The position numbers and the translations under genes were made by a program. A stretch of 8,670 nt of DNA from contig SKIL01000199.1 in the NCBI GenBank assembly GCA_007116425.1, positions 1 to 8,670 on the forward strand, given 5' to 3'. The notes beneath the pieces were generated by a model. It was not told the origin of the DNA. It saw only the letters and a program-made list of their open reading frames with translations, and did no database searches. This DNA comes from Bacteriovoracaceae bacterium (GTDB lineage Bacteria; Bdellovibrionota; Bacteriovoracia; Bacteriovoracales; Bacteriovoracaceae). Shown one piece after another: positions 1-6,994 of this stretch (position 1 is its first letter; each line of letters starts with the position of its first letter).

Positions 1-341
1 ACAAAATTCTCATTGAGAAAAGCAATCGCTAGATCAAAAAAGGTTTCGGGCATCCAGAATTGTCTGAAGTCATTATTTGAGTATACAAATAGCATTCCGC
101 GATCTTTCGGAAAGTCTTCTTTTGTGCGATGACTTAAACCTCGGGTTTGCTCTTGATCAGTAACTGCTAGCTCAAGCTTTAAAACTTCTCCATCTGGAAA
201 GCTCAATTCTCCTCTTATTGCAGGGTCTGATTGAGTTTGGCATGATGCAGCTAGAACTCCGGCCAAGCAAAGTAAGCTAAATTTGAGATTTTTCGTGAGC
301 TTTTGCTTGAGATAAGTTATAAAGATGGGCGTTAATTCCAT
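1..341 (-). CDS. DUF192-family lipoprotein, partial (C-terminus beyond window edge)
   Basis: I translated this by hand from the reverse strand; 113 codons are visible before the window edge. The N-terminus has a basic segment (K12, K14, K17, K20), a hydrophobic core (about residues 21-32) and a lipobox-like end, L-A-A-S-C, with the lipidated cysteine at residue 34. This suggests an exported lipoprotein; alanine at -3 is acceptable but not the commonest residue. After it come DUF192 hallmarks in order: TRGLSHR, then GMLFVYS, then QFWMPETFFDLAIAFL, matching the family pattern RGLM.R / GMLFVF / FWM.NT..LDI.F. DUF192 proteins are small beta-rich, usually secreted proteins of unknown function. The ATG at 341 is preceded by AAAGG with a 6-nt gap, which supports this start. 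The gene diverges from aspS. Family membership is fairly sure from the motifs; the function is unknown. Confidence 0.85.
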   Translation of the reverse strand, partial: MELTPIFITYLKQKLTKNLKFSLLCLAGVLAASCQTQSDPAIRGELSFPDGEVLKLELAVTDQEQTRGLSHRTKEDFPKDRGMLFVYSNNDFRQFWMPETFFDLAIAFLNENF

Positions 342-369
342 GACAAACCTTTATTTTAAAAGAGTTTTA

Positions 370-398
370 ATTCTAAACCTAAGCTGGAGTTTTATCAA
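370..398 (-). promoter_or_regulatory. Predicted sigma-70-type promoter of the DUF192 lipoprotein gene
   Basis: Read on the minus strand, TTGATA (393-398) and TAGAAT (370-375) are separated by exactly 17 bp. Each hexamer differs from the consensus at one position. The start point would fall near 363, giving a leader of about 20 nt that carries the AAAGG ribosome site. The -35 hexamer directly abuts the ATG of aspS on the other strand, so RNA polymerase bound here would cover the aspS translation start. I found no comparably good plus-strand promoter for aspS in the 57-bp gap. This is prediction from sequence only. Confidence 0.5.
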
Positions 399-2225
399 AT
401 GGCCCAAGATCATCCCTTAAGTGCACTTATGAGAACTCATCACTGTGGTCAATTGCGTCGTGAAGATGTTGGCCGAGAAGTTATTTTATGCGGATGGGTA
501 AACAAGTCTAGAGACTTGGGGGGACTCTATTTTATAGATATTCGAGATAAATTTGGTGTCACTCAGTTGAGTTTTGATGACTTCAAGGGAGATCGCAATA
601 TTTTAAAAAAATGTGCGTTAGAGTCTGTAGTTAAGGCCGTTGGAAAAGTTGTTGAAAGGCCGGCCGAGGCGCAAAACTCTCAGATGAATACAGGTGAAGT
701 CGAAGTTGCAGTGACTGACTTAGAACTTCTTGGAAGTTGTGATGTTGATTCTCTCCCATTTCTTCCGTATGGAAAAATTGATGTCACTGAGAACCAACGA
801 TTAAAGTATCGCTATCTCGACTTGCGAACCGAAAAGCTGCAAAGAGTTTTAAAGCTTCGCTCTGATGCCGCTCAAAAAGCGCGTAAAACTCTTCATGAGA
901 TGGACTTTATTGAGGTTGAGACTCCTATTCTTTATAAGTCTACACCTGAAGGTGCACGAGACTATGTTGTGCCTAGTCGAGTTCACCCAGGACATGTCTA
1001 TGCACTTCCTCAATCGCCCCAAACTTTAAAGCAACTTCTCATGATTGGTGGTACAGATCGCTATTTCCAGCTCTCTCGCTGTTTTAGAGATGAAGATTTG
1101 CGTGCTGATCGACAGCCTGAGTTCACTCAGATTGATATTGAAGCTTCTTTTGTCACTTCTGACTCTATTAAGTATATTGCAGAACAATTGATGAAGAATA
1201 TGTTTAATCTTGATGATGGTTTTACGCTTCCAGCGATGAGTTATGCTGAGGCCATGCGCCGGTTTGGAAGTGATAAGCCAGATGTTCGATTTGGCCTGGA
1301 GCATTTAGATGTAACATCAGTTTTTGGTGAAACAGACTTTAAGGTGTTTAAAAGTGTTTTTGATGCAAAAGGACTTATTAAGGCCATTTTTGTTCCGACA
1401 GAGCTGGGGAGCTTTTCCCGTAAAGATGTGGATGGATTAACTGATGTTGTGAAACCATATGGTGGAAAAGGTGTGGCCTTCTTTAAGCAAGAGGCTTCCG
1501 AAGTTACTGGAGGCATCAGTAAGTTTATTACACCCGAAATCCTATCTCAGCTCCAGGACGCATTAAAACAAAGTAAGTCTGATAAGTCAGAGAGTGGAAC
1601 TTGGCTCTTTTGTGCAGATCCTAACTTTGAAGTTACTCATGCGTGTGCCGATGCTCTAAGACGTCACCTCGGAAAAAGCTTAAATTTGAGAAAGGAAGGT
1701 TATCACTTCTTGTGGGTGTATGACTTTCCACTATTTGAAGATGATCCTGAGAGAGGTAGACTAGCGGCCAAGCATCACCCTTTTACAATGCCTAAGGTTA
1801 GCGAAGTTGAGAAATTCCTATCCTCTGATCCTTCATCTGAAGAGTCGCGCCAGATTTTGGCAGAAATGCCGGCCGAAGCCTATGATGTTGTTTGTAATGG
1901 TTATGAACTTGGTGGGGGATCAATACGAATTTATCGCCAAGATATTCAGCATAAAATGTTTCAGGTTTTAGGGTTTACTGAAGAAGAGGCCAAAAAACAG
2001 TTTGGATTTTTTCTTGAGGCCTTACGTTATGGAACTCCTCCTCACGGTGGGATTGCCTTTGGATTAGATCGCATTATTATGCTTTTGGCACAGACCGAGA
2101 ATATTCGTGATGTTATCGCTTTTCCAAAAACAACGACTGCTTCAGATTTGATGTCGAGCTCTCCTTCTGTTCCGGCCCAGGAGCAGCTAGAGGAATTACA
2201 TTTTTCTTGGAATAAGAAAGACTAA
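399..2225 (+). CDS. aspS: Aspartyl-tRNA synthetase (class II)
   Basis: It charges tRNA-Asp with aspartate in the cytoplasm. The 608-aa protein has the full bacterial AspRS layout: an N-terminal OB-fold anticodon-binding domain (about 12-115, opening RTHHCGQL and CGWVNKSRDLGGL); class II motif 1 near 160-190 (IEVETPILYKSTPEGARDY); motif 2 at about 222-246 (FRDEDLRADRQPEFTQID, ATP-contacting R230); the bacterial GAD insertion (about 295-420); and motif 3 with GLDR (R558). The C-terminus has the usual FPKTTTASDLM. The length is normal (bacterial enzymes are about 590 aa). Residue 40 in the RDLGG loop is Leu, as in E. coli, where the non-discriminating Pseudomonas enzyme has His. That hints at a tRNA-Asp-specific enzyme (inference). 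The ATG at 399 has GGAG 9 nt upstream. An in-frame ATG at 429 lies closer to the usual family start but lacks a ribosome site. Confidence 0.98.
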   Translation: MAQDHPLSALMRTHHCGQLRREDVGREVILCGWVNKSRDLGGLYFIDIRDKFGVTQLSFDDFKGDRNILKKCALESVVKAVGKVVERPAEAQNSQMNTGEVEVAVTDLELLGSCDVDSLPFLPYGKIDVTENQRLKYRYLDLRTEKLQRVLKLRSDAAQKARKTLHEMDFIEVETPILYKSTPEGARDYVVPSRVHPGHVYALPQSPQTLKQLLMIGGTDRYFQLSRCFRDEDLRADRQPEFTQIDIEASFVTSDSIKYIAEQLMKNMFNLDDGFTLPAMSYAEAMRRFGSDKPDVRFGLEHLDVTSVFGETDFKVFKSVFDAKGLIKAIFVPTELGSFSRKDVDGLTDVVKPYGGKGVAFFKQEASEVTGGISKFITPEILSQLQDALKQSKSDKSESGTWLFCADPNFEVTHACADALRRHLGKSLNLRKEGYHFLWVYDFPLFEDDPERGRLAAKHHPFTMPKVSEVEKFLSSDPSSEESRQILAEMPAEAYDVVCNGYELGGGSIRIYRQDIQHKMFQVLGFTEEEAKKQFGFFLEALRYGTPPHGGIAFGLDRIIMLLAQTENIRDVIAFPKTTTASDLMSSSPSVPAQEQLEELHFSWNKKD

Positions 2226-3083
2226 TTAAGCAGCTTCGTCATCTTCGTCTTTATTTTCAGTCTTGTTTTCATAAGAGTCGGCGACTTTGACTTTACTATG
2301 ATCATTACCGGCCAGTTCTTCAAAATTGAGATCAAGCTCTAATTGCAGGTCTTGATCTTCTGGGTATTCCCGGCCATGAAGATTCTCGCTGGATTCATTC
2401 ATAATTTCGTCATATTTTCTGACATAAAATTCCATCTGCTCTTCTGTGATAATCTCTGTCTGTGACAAGAGGTCACTCAAGCTTTTTCTTTTTCGATTGA
2501 GTAAAGGCATGGCCAGTGGAATGATAAAAACAATGGAAATAAGGTGTCCAACTGTACGCATAAAGCTTTCTTTTAGACTTAAGTGTAGCTCTCCTGTATT
2601 CACAAAATTTGAGCTATACACACTGAGACCCATAAAGTGTTTACCCGGAGTTTTTCCTTCACCCATATAATATGAAGCTTGGAAGTAGCCAAAATAAATA
2701 ATGATAAAAGTAACGCCCGCAATATTTCCCATATTTTGCTCTAGCATAAATTGAGTGGAGTATTGGAGCTGATAATAAAAGGTGCGTAGAAAATTTTGAA
2801 AACTAAAAATGACGGCCTTATTAAGTAAAATAATACACATCAAATCTATCGCGAACGCCCAGGTTCGCTTTGAAAAAAGTGAGACCCTTTCTTCTTTTGT
2901 GGGCCTTAAAGAGCTTTGAATGTCATTAAATATCTTTTTTTGATAAGGTGCCATCAACCTCTTATCGGTAATTGAGACAATCTCTTGAGTTTTCCAGGGG
3001 TTTGAGAGTGAGTGGGCAAAAAACTCAGGAGGAGTTTGATGCCCATGTAACAGCTTGTTATTGTAGATGTTTTTGAAAGTCAT
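2226..3083 (-). CDS. RDD-family integral membrane protein
   Basis: This inner-membrane protein has unknown function and about 285 aa from the ATG at 3083. A soluble N-terminal region (1-70) is followed by an RDD domain. TM1 (about 77-96) begins with KRTWAFAIDL, which carries the family's conserved Arg and Asp; TM2 is at about 119-138, then the GEGKTPGKHFMGL loop, typical of RDD proteins. TM3 is at about 176-195 and is followed by RKSLSDLLSQTEII, with the second conserved Asp. The C-terminal 75 residues are hydrophilic and strongly acidic, ending DEDDEAA, which is longer than a minimal RDD protein. The gene overlaps the end of mutS by 26 bp and probably follows it in one transcript. An in-frame TTG at 3104 is an alternative start. 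Neither start has a clear Shine-Dalgarno sequence, so coupled translation from mutS is plausible. A third in-frame ATG at 2954 has AGAGG unusually close to it. Some RDD proteins have been linked to ion transport, but nothing here identifies a substrate. Confidence 0.8.
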   Translation of the reverse strand: MTFKNIYNNKLLHGHQTPPEFFAHSLSNPWKTQEIVSITDKRLMAPYQKKIFNDIQSSLRPTKEERVSLFSKRTWAFAIDLMCIILLNKAVIFSFQNFLRTFYYQLQYSTQFMLEQNMGNIAGVTFIIIYFGYFQASYYMGEGKTPGKHFMGLSVYSSNFVNTGELHLSLKESFMRTVGHLISIVFIIPLAMPLLNRKRKSLSDLLSQTEIITEEQMEFYVRKYDEIMNESSENLHGREYPEDQDLQLELDLNFEELAGNDHSKVKVADSYENKTENKDEDDEAA

Positions 3084-5745
3084 GAAGCTTATTAAGCGCT
3101 TCAATGGGAGTCATTTTCATCAAGTCGAGCTCTTTGAGATCTCTTTCTAGTTTTTCCAAATGCTTTGGTTTTTCAATCTTTGTTTGAAGAATTTGTTCGG
3201 CCGGCATATGAAAAAAGGACAATTGCCCATTGCTTTCTTGGGGTTGAGTTGAATCGCTCGTAACTGGAGATTGACCACTTTTTTCAAGTGAATGTAAAAG
3301 TTCTGATGCACGACCTAAGATGTTTTCTGGAAGGCCTGCGAGTTTAGCGACGTAAATACCAAAACTTTGAGATGCTGGCGCTTCGATGAGACGATAGAGA
3401 AAATGAACATCATCGCCGTCATTTTGTGTTTCAACCGTTAGATTTTTTGCTTCTGATCTTTGGTCAATAAGGTCAATTAATTCATGGTAGTGGGTTGCAA
3501 AGAGTGTAAAAGCGCGAGTCTTATCTATTAAGTGCTCAACAAGTGCCCAGGCGATCGAAAGGCCATCATAGGTAGATGTTCCTCTCCCTACTTCATCGAG
3601 AATAATAAGAGATCGATCCGTTGCATGTCGAACAATTTCTGCCGTTTCACTCATTTCAACCATAAATGTTGATTGACCTTTTAAAATGTCGTCACTCGCT
3701 CCCAGTCGGCTAAAGAGATAGTCACACAAACTCATTCTTGCTTCGGTTGCTGGAATAAATGATCCAGTCTGTGCGAGTAGTTGGGCTATGGCCACCTCTC
3801 GCATAACCGTTGTTTTTCCGGCCATGTTTGGACCAGTAATAAGGCCAAAAAACTTCTCGCTCGTAAGATTCAAGTCGTGAGTTACAAATTGATCTCTAAT
3901 ATTTGCCTTAATAAGAGGGTGCCAAAGTCCTTTGAGCTGAAGCTCTTTTTCTTTTTTAAAGTCATACAGCTCAGGCCTTTGAAAGTCTTCTTGACGAGCG
4001 GCCCAAGCAAAACTGTGTATCAGGTCGATCGTGGACAAGCTTGTAGCTAGGGCTTGAATGGCCTCAGCATTAGATGCAACTTCACTGATAATACCCTTGA
4101 AGATTTCACGTTCAAGTTTTTCTAATTTTTCTTTTGCTGTGATCATTTCCTTTTCAAACTCATTAAGTTCTTCAGTCGTATACCTTTCAGAATTGACCAG
4201 AGTCTGCCTTCTTTGAAATGATGCTGGGACTTTGTCTGAATGTGTTTTTGAAACTTCGATGAAATAGCCGGCAAGGTTATTTGATTTAACTCTTAGTTTT
4301 TGAATTCCTGTTTCTTCTCGGTAGCGTATTTCAAGTTTTTCTAGCTCTTCGTTGGCGCTATAGGCTATTCTCGCCAGTTGATCGCGTTTTTTTGAAGCTT
4401 TTGGGCGAATAAGATTTCCTTTTTCAAGGGAAGCTCCAATCTCATCATTGATAGTTACTTGGATTGTTTTGGCAAGCTCTACTAATGTCTCTCGTTGCTT
4501 TTTTCCTGGAGGTGTCGAAACACTGAGTACGCGTTTCGGAATTTCGCAGTAGAGCTGCTCAAAAACGTTAATCGCGTGAGCAATATTGAGGAGGTCTCCA
4601 GCGTTGGCCTTTGCTGTACTTATTTTAGTCAAAATACGCTCGAGGTCTCGAATTTCTGAAAGCTCTTCTCTCGTATTTTCTAGAAGATCAGTTTTCTTTA
4701 AGAAGTCTTCTACTGCATCTTGTCTGGCATGAATAAGTTTTAGATCAGTTAGAGGTTTTGACAAAACTTCTTTAAGTTTTCGTGAGCCCATGGCCGTTTG
4801 GGTTTTATCCATAAAGCCCAATAGAGAGTCTTTGTATGAATCCCTAGACTTTGGAAAAATTTCAAGTCCTCTCAAGGTGTGAAGAGTAACTTTTAGGTGG
4901 CCATCTCTACCGATAAATTGAAAAGGACGAATTTGTAGATAGCTCTCACTTTTTTGAGTCGAGCAAATATAGTAGCAAAGGGCTCCTGTGGGCGAGAGAA
5001 CCTCTTTGTGCATATTGAGAACTTTATCTCGCTTGTAGCTTGGAATAATTTGCTCGAGGTAAACGGCCGAAAACTTGGGGTCAAAATACTCTGCTGAAAG
5101 ATGAGTTTTAAGCGTACCTAAAACTTCTAAACCATTTTTTAATTGAGTGTGCCGAGGATTTTTATCGTCATCCCATTGGCCCATATAGGCGATAAACTCT
5201 TTTGGTGAGTATTGAAGAAGCTGGTCTAAAAACTCATCAAAATCTTTAAAGCGATGACCTAAAAAGTGTCCAGTTGTAAAATCAATAACGATTAAATAAT
5301 AGTGATCGTTTGAGTAACTGGCAGAGGCCATAAAGTGGTTATCTGAAGACTGAGTTTTTTCAAGATCAAAAGGCATTCCCGGACTAACAATTTGAGTGAC
5401 CGCTCGCTGAACAATACCTTTTGCTTCTTTAGGGTCTTGAACCTGTTCACAAATGGCCACTTTAAGTCCTGCCTGTGTCAGTCGATCGATATAGGTCGAA
5501 GCTGCGTGGTGGGGAATTCCGGCCATGGGAATAGGGAAGTCTCCCAGCTTTCCACGGTGAGTTCGGGCGATATTGAGTATCTTGGCCGCTTCAATTGCGT
5601 CCTCGAAGAAAACTTCGTAAAAGTCACCCATTCTAAATAAAAGCATTGTTTCGGGATGTTGTTTTTTGATGTGATAATACTGATCCATCATGGGCGTGAG
5701 CTTTATTTCGGCATCGACAATTTTTTGCAGGGTCTCAAGACTCAT
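3058..5745 (-). CDS. mutS: DNA mismatch repair protein MutS
   Basis: It recognises base mismatches and small loops in newly replicated DNA and recruits MutL in an ATP-dependent way. The protein is about 895 aa, slightly longer than the usual 855-880. It contains the mismatch-reading F-x-E motif in MGDFYE (F42, E44); connector and lever/clamp domains (about 140-580); and the ABC-type ATPase with Walker A GPNMAGKTT (638-646, K644), Walker B LIILDEVGRGTS (D717, E718) and FATHYHEL. A likely beta-clamp-binding peptide QLSFF lies at 841-845, and the C-terminal tail (about 855-895) resembles the MutS tetramerisation helices. The open frame extends to 6036, but the family start MSLETLQ at 5745 is preceded by AAGGA; the extension would run over the divergent lptC start and shows no similarity. 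An ATG at 5790 has no ribosome site. No convincing promoter was found: TATAAC and TTTAAA with an 18-bp gap (5813-5842, minus strand) is the best, weak candidate. No mutL is nearby. Confidence 0.98.
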   Translation of the reverse strand: MSLETLQKIVDAEIKLTPMMDQYYHIKKQHPETMLLFRMGDFYEVFFEDAIEAAKILNIARTHRGKLGDFPIPMAGIPHHAASTYIDRLTQAGLKVAICEQVQDPKEAKGIVQRAVTQIVSPGMPFDLEKTQSSDNHFMASASYSNDHYYLIVIDFTTGHFLGHRFKDFDEFLDQLLQYSPKEFIAYMGQWDDDKNPRHTQLKNGLEVLGTLKTHLSAEYFDPKFSAVYLEQIIPSYKRDKVLNMHKEVLSPTGALCYYICSTQKSESYLQIRPFQFIGRDGHLKVTLHTLRGLEIFPKSRDSYKDSLLGFMDKTQTAMGSRKLKEVLSKPLTDLKLIHARQDAVEDFLKKTDLLENTREELSEIRDLERILTKISTAKANAGDLLNIAHAINVFEQLYCEIPKRVLSVSTPPGKKQRETLVELAKTIQVTINDEIGASLEKGNLIRPKASKKRDQLARIAYSANEELEKLEIRYREETGIQKLRVKSNNLAGYFIEVSKTHSDKVPASFQRRQTLVNSERYTTEELNEFEKEMITAKEKLEKLEREIFKGIISEVASNAEAIQALATSLSTIDLIHSFAWAARQEDFQRPELYDFKKEKELQLKGLWHPLIKANIRDQFVTHDLNLTSEKFFGLITGPNMAGKTTVMREVAIAQLLAQTGSFIPATEARMSLCDYLFSRLGASDDILKGQSTFMVEMSETAEIVRHATDRSLIILDEVGRGTSTYDGLSIAWALVEHLIDKTRAFTLFATHYHELIDLIDQRSEAKNLTVETQNDGDDVHFLYRLIEAPASQSFGIYVAKLAGLPENILGRASELLHSLEKSGQSPVTSDSTQPQESNGQLSFFHMPAEQILQTKIEKPKHLEKLERDLKELDLMKMTPIEALNKLHDFQKHLQ

Positions 5746-5754
5746 ACTTTTCGG

Positions 5755-5759
5755 TCCTT
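5755..5759 (-). promoter_or_regulatory. Ribosome binding site fixing the mutS start
   Basis: AAGGA on the minus strand lies 9 nt before the ATG at 5745. Neither of the upstream in-frame candidates (ATG 5790, and the open-frame start at 6036) has such a site, so this decides for the shorter MutS, which also matches the family N-terminus. Confidence 0.6.
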
Positions 5760-5937
5760 GAAATGAAGTAGAATTGTCGGACTTTATCATGTGAAATTGT
5801 TTAACGTAAAGAGTTATAACTTGAAAGATTTTCCATTTTAAATCTAAGTATTTAGAATTATGAGGATAGTGGGGCGAAAGAGTAAGATGATGTTTGCGTG
5901 AAATTGACAATAATATCCGCTCGATTGACCGATCAGG

Positions 5938-5946
5938 TGTTATAAT
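5938..5946 (+). promoter_or_regulatory. Predicted extended -10 promoter of the lptC-lptB-rpoN operon
   Basis: TG at 5938-5939, one base, then a perfect TATAAT at 5941-5946 form an extended -10 element. This type can work without a good -35, and indeed no -35 hexamer lies at a 16-18 bp distance. Transcription would begin near 5953, about 40 nt before the lptC ATG. Two ATTGAC copies (5903 and 5924) lie just upstream and could be regulator sites. The match is good, but the promoter is unproven. Confidence 0.5.
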
Positions 5947-5952
5947 ATTTCT

Positions 5953-5979
5953 CTTCTTGCTAATCTTATGAGCAAGAAG
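5953..5979 (+). promoter_or_regulatory. Perfect 9-bp stem-loop in the lptC operon leader
   Basis: CTTCTTGCT (5953-5961) is the exact reverse complement of AGCAAGAAG (5971-5979), with a 9-nt loop. The stem starts at the transcription start predicted from the extended -10 and ends 4 nt before the AGGGG ribosome site of lptC. No T-run follows, so it is not an intrinsic terminator for the plus strand. A 5'-terminal hairpin could stabilise the mRNA or affect translation, or the palindrome could be a protein-binding operator. The structure is seen in the sequence; its role is inference. Confidence 0.5.
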
Positions 5980-5992
5980 CGACAGGGGACGA

Positions 5993-6985
5993 ATGCGCAA
6001 GTATAAACATCTTCTTGTAATTCTAATTTTTAGCACTGCCTCATTGGGTGTTAGCTTCTACGCTTACCTAACGGCCGAGGACGTGGTTGAGTTTCACTTT
6101 TCAGGTCTGGATGCTCAAGTCGCTAATGATGGGCTCCAAGATCAAAGTTTTTTTAGTAACGGAAATTTTTTTCAAATTGAAGAGGGGCTTCCTCGTATTT
6201 CAATAGACTTTGATGAGTTGGTTATTAATCAGGCCAACCAAACGTCATTATTTTTGCGTCCACAGGGTGAAGCCTACACAGATTCTCAAGAGGTAATTTA
6301 TTATGAGGCCAGACGAGGTCACCTTCATGAGGGTGAGAACCGGCTCAATTTGATGGATGAAGTAAATCTTAAATTCGAAAATTCTGAGCTTGATGCTGAC
6401 AAAGTTGTTTATAGTATTAATAAAGATTTGATTGAGGCCTCAGGCTCGGTAAAAACTCAAAATTACAATCCTGAAACTCTCGACCAAATTCAAATTTGGG
6501 CAAGTCGTCTGATCTCCTGGCCGAGATTAAAAAGAAGTGAATATTCCGGACAAGTCAGAGGTAAAATTGAGAGAAGGAGAGTCTATGAAGAGGCGGTTGA
6601 GTTTAGGTCTGAAATTCTCGAACTTGACTTAAATCAACAACTTGTCACCTTGAATCAAGATGTTGTTATGGAAAAACAGCAACTTAATGCCAGAGCTCAC
6701 CGGGGTGAAATATATTTAGAAAACTATAATAAAAGGCTCAAGTATTTTGCTCTTTATGACGATGTGAAGTTAGAAGAACAGGTGATGTTGAGAGGTGAGT
6801 CCTATACTCGGTTGGCCTTTGCTGAAAAGCTTGAAGGGATAATGAGTGAAGAGAGGCTTATTCTCACGGGGTATCCGAAAGTTTATCAACGCGATGACGT
6901 AATTAAGGGAAATCGGATTGTCTTGCGTGAAAATAATGAAGTTATTGAAGTTGAGGATGCTCAAAGCCAGTTTATTATTCGATGA
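5993..6985 (+). CDS. lptC: LPS export protein LptC with LptA-like C-terminal half
   Basis: In LPS export, LptC is the inner-membrane-anchored periplasmic protein that takes LPS from the LptB2FG extractor and hands it to the LptA bridge. This 330-aa protein has one N-terminal membrane anchor (about 7-26) and no cleavable lipobox. Two stretches of beta-rich repeats follow: about 60-155 (LptC-like, ending in a pattern ADKVVYSINKDLIEASGSV) and about 200-330. The latter ends in GYPKVYQRDDVIKGNRIVL, much like the end of LptA/OstA domains (V..G.P.V.Q.D..I.G..I). A linker with two Trp and several basic residues (about 165-200) separates them. Usual LptC and LptA are each about 190 aa, so the length fits both in one chain. 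lptB follows directly, and the separate lptA normally found between them is absent. The ATG at 5993 has AGGGG 4 nt upstream. The family is assigned from weak sequence similarity plus strong gene order. Confidence 0.85.
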   Translation: MRKYKHLLVILIFSTASLGVSFYAYLTAEDVVEFHFSGLDAQVANDGLQDQSFFSNGNFFQIEEGLPRISIDFDELVINQANQTSLFLRPQGEAYTDSQEVIYYEARRGHLHEGENRLNLMDEVNLKFENSELDADKVVYSINKDLIEASGSVKTQNYNPETLDQIQIWASRLISWPRLKRSEYSGQVRGKIERRRVYEEAVEFRSEILELDLNQQLVTLNQDVVMEKQQLNARAHRGEIYLENYNKRLKYFALYDDVKLEEQVMLRGESYTRLAFAEKLEGIMSEERLILTGYPKVYQRDDVIKGNRIVLRENNEVIEVEDAQSQFIIR

Positions 6986-6988
6986 GGT
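6984..6988 (+). promoter_or_regulatory. Ribosome binding site of lptB overlapping the lptC stop
   Basis: GAGGT overlaps the TGA stop of lptC (6983-6985) and lies 6 nt before the TTG start of lptB. It supports the non-ATG start, for which there is no nearby alternative, and suggests that lptB is translated by coupling to lptC. Confidence 0.65.
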
Positions 6989-6994
6989 AAAAGT

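Noticed and set aside
1026..1516. Two minus-strand ORFs of about 90 aa inside aspS
   Set aside because: They overlap conserved AspRS coding sequence, show no recognisable domain and are typical antisense shadows.
5813..5842. Possible mutS promoter on the minus strand (TTTAAA, 18 bp, TATAAC)
   Set aside because: The -35 matches only 4 of 6 bases and the region is AT-rich, so chance matches are likely; mentioned only in the mutS entry.
5904..5946. TTGACA at 5904 as the -35 of the lptC promoter
   Set aside because: The distance to TATAAT at 5941 is 31 bp, far beyond the 16-18 bp needed. The extended -10 explains the promoter better.
5968..6006. Small upstream ORF of 12 codons starting in the leader hairpin loop and overlapping the lptC start
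   Set aside because: There is no Shine-Dalgarno sequence before its ATG, and such a short frame is expected by chance. It could be revisited if ribosome profiling shows initiation there.
5746..6036. N-terminal extension of the mutS open frame (97 extra codons)
   Set aside because: It has no family similarity and no ribosome site, and it would overlap the start of divergent lptC. The MSLETLQ start at 5745 has AAGGA and fits the family.
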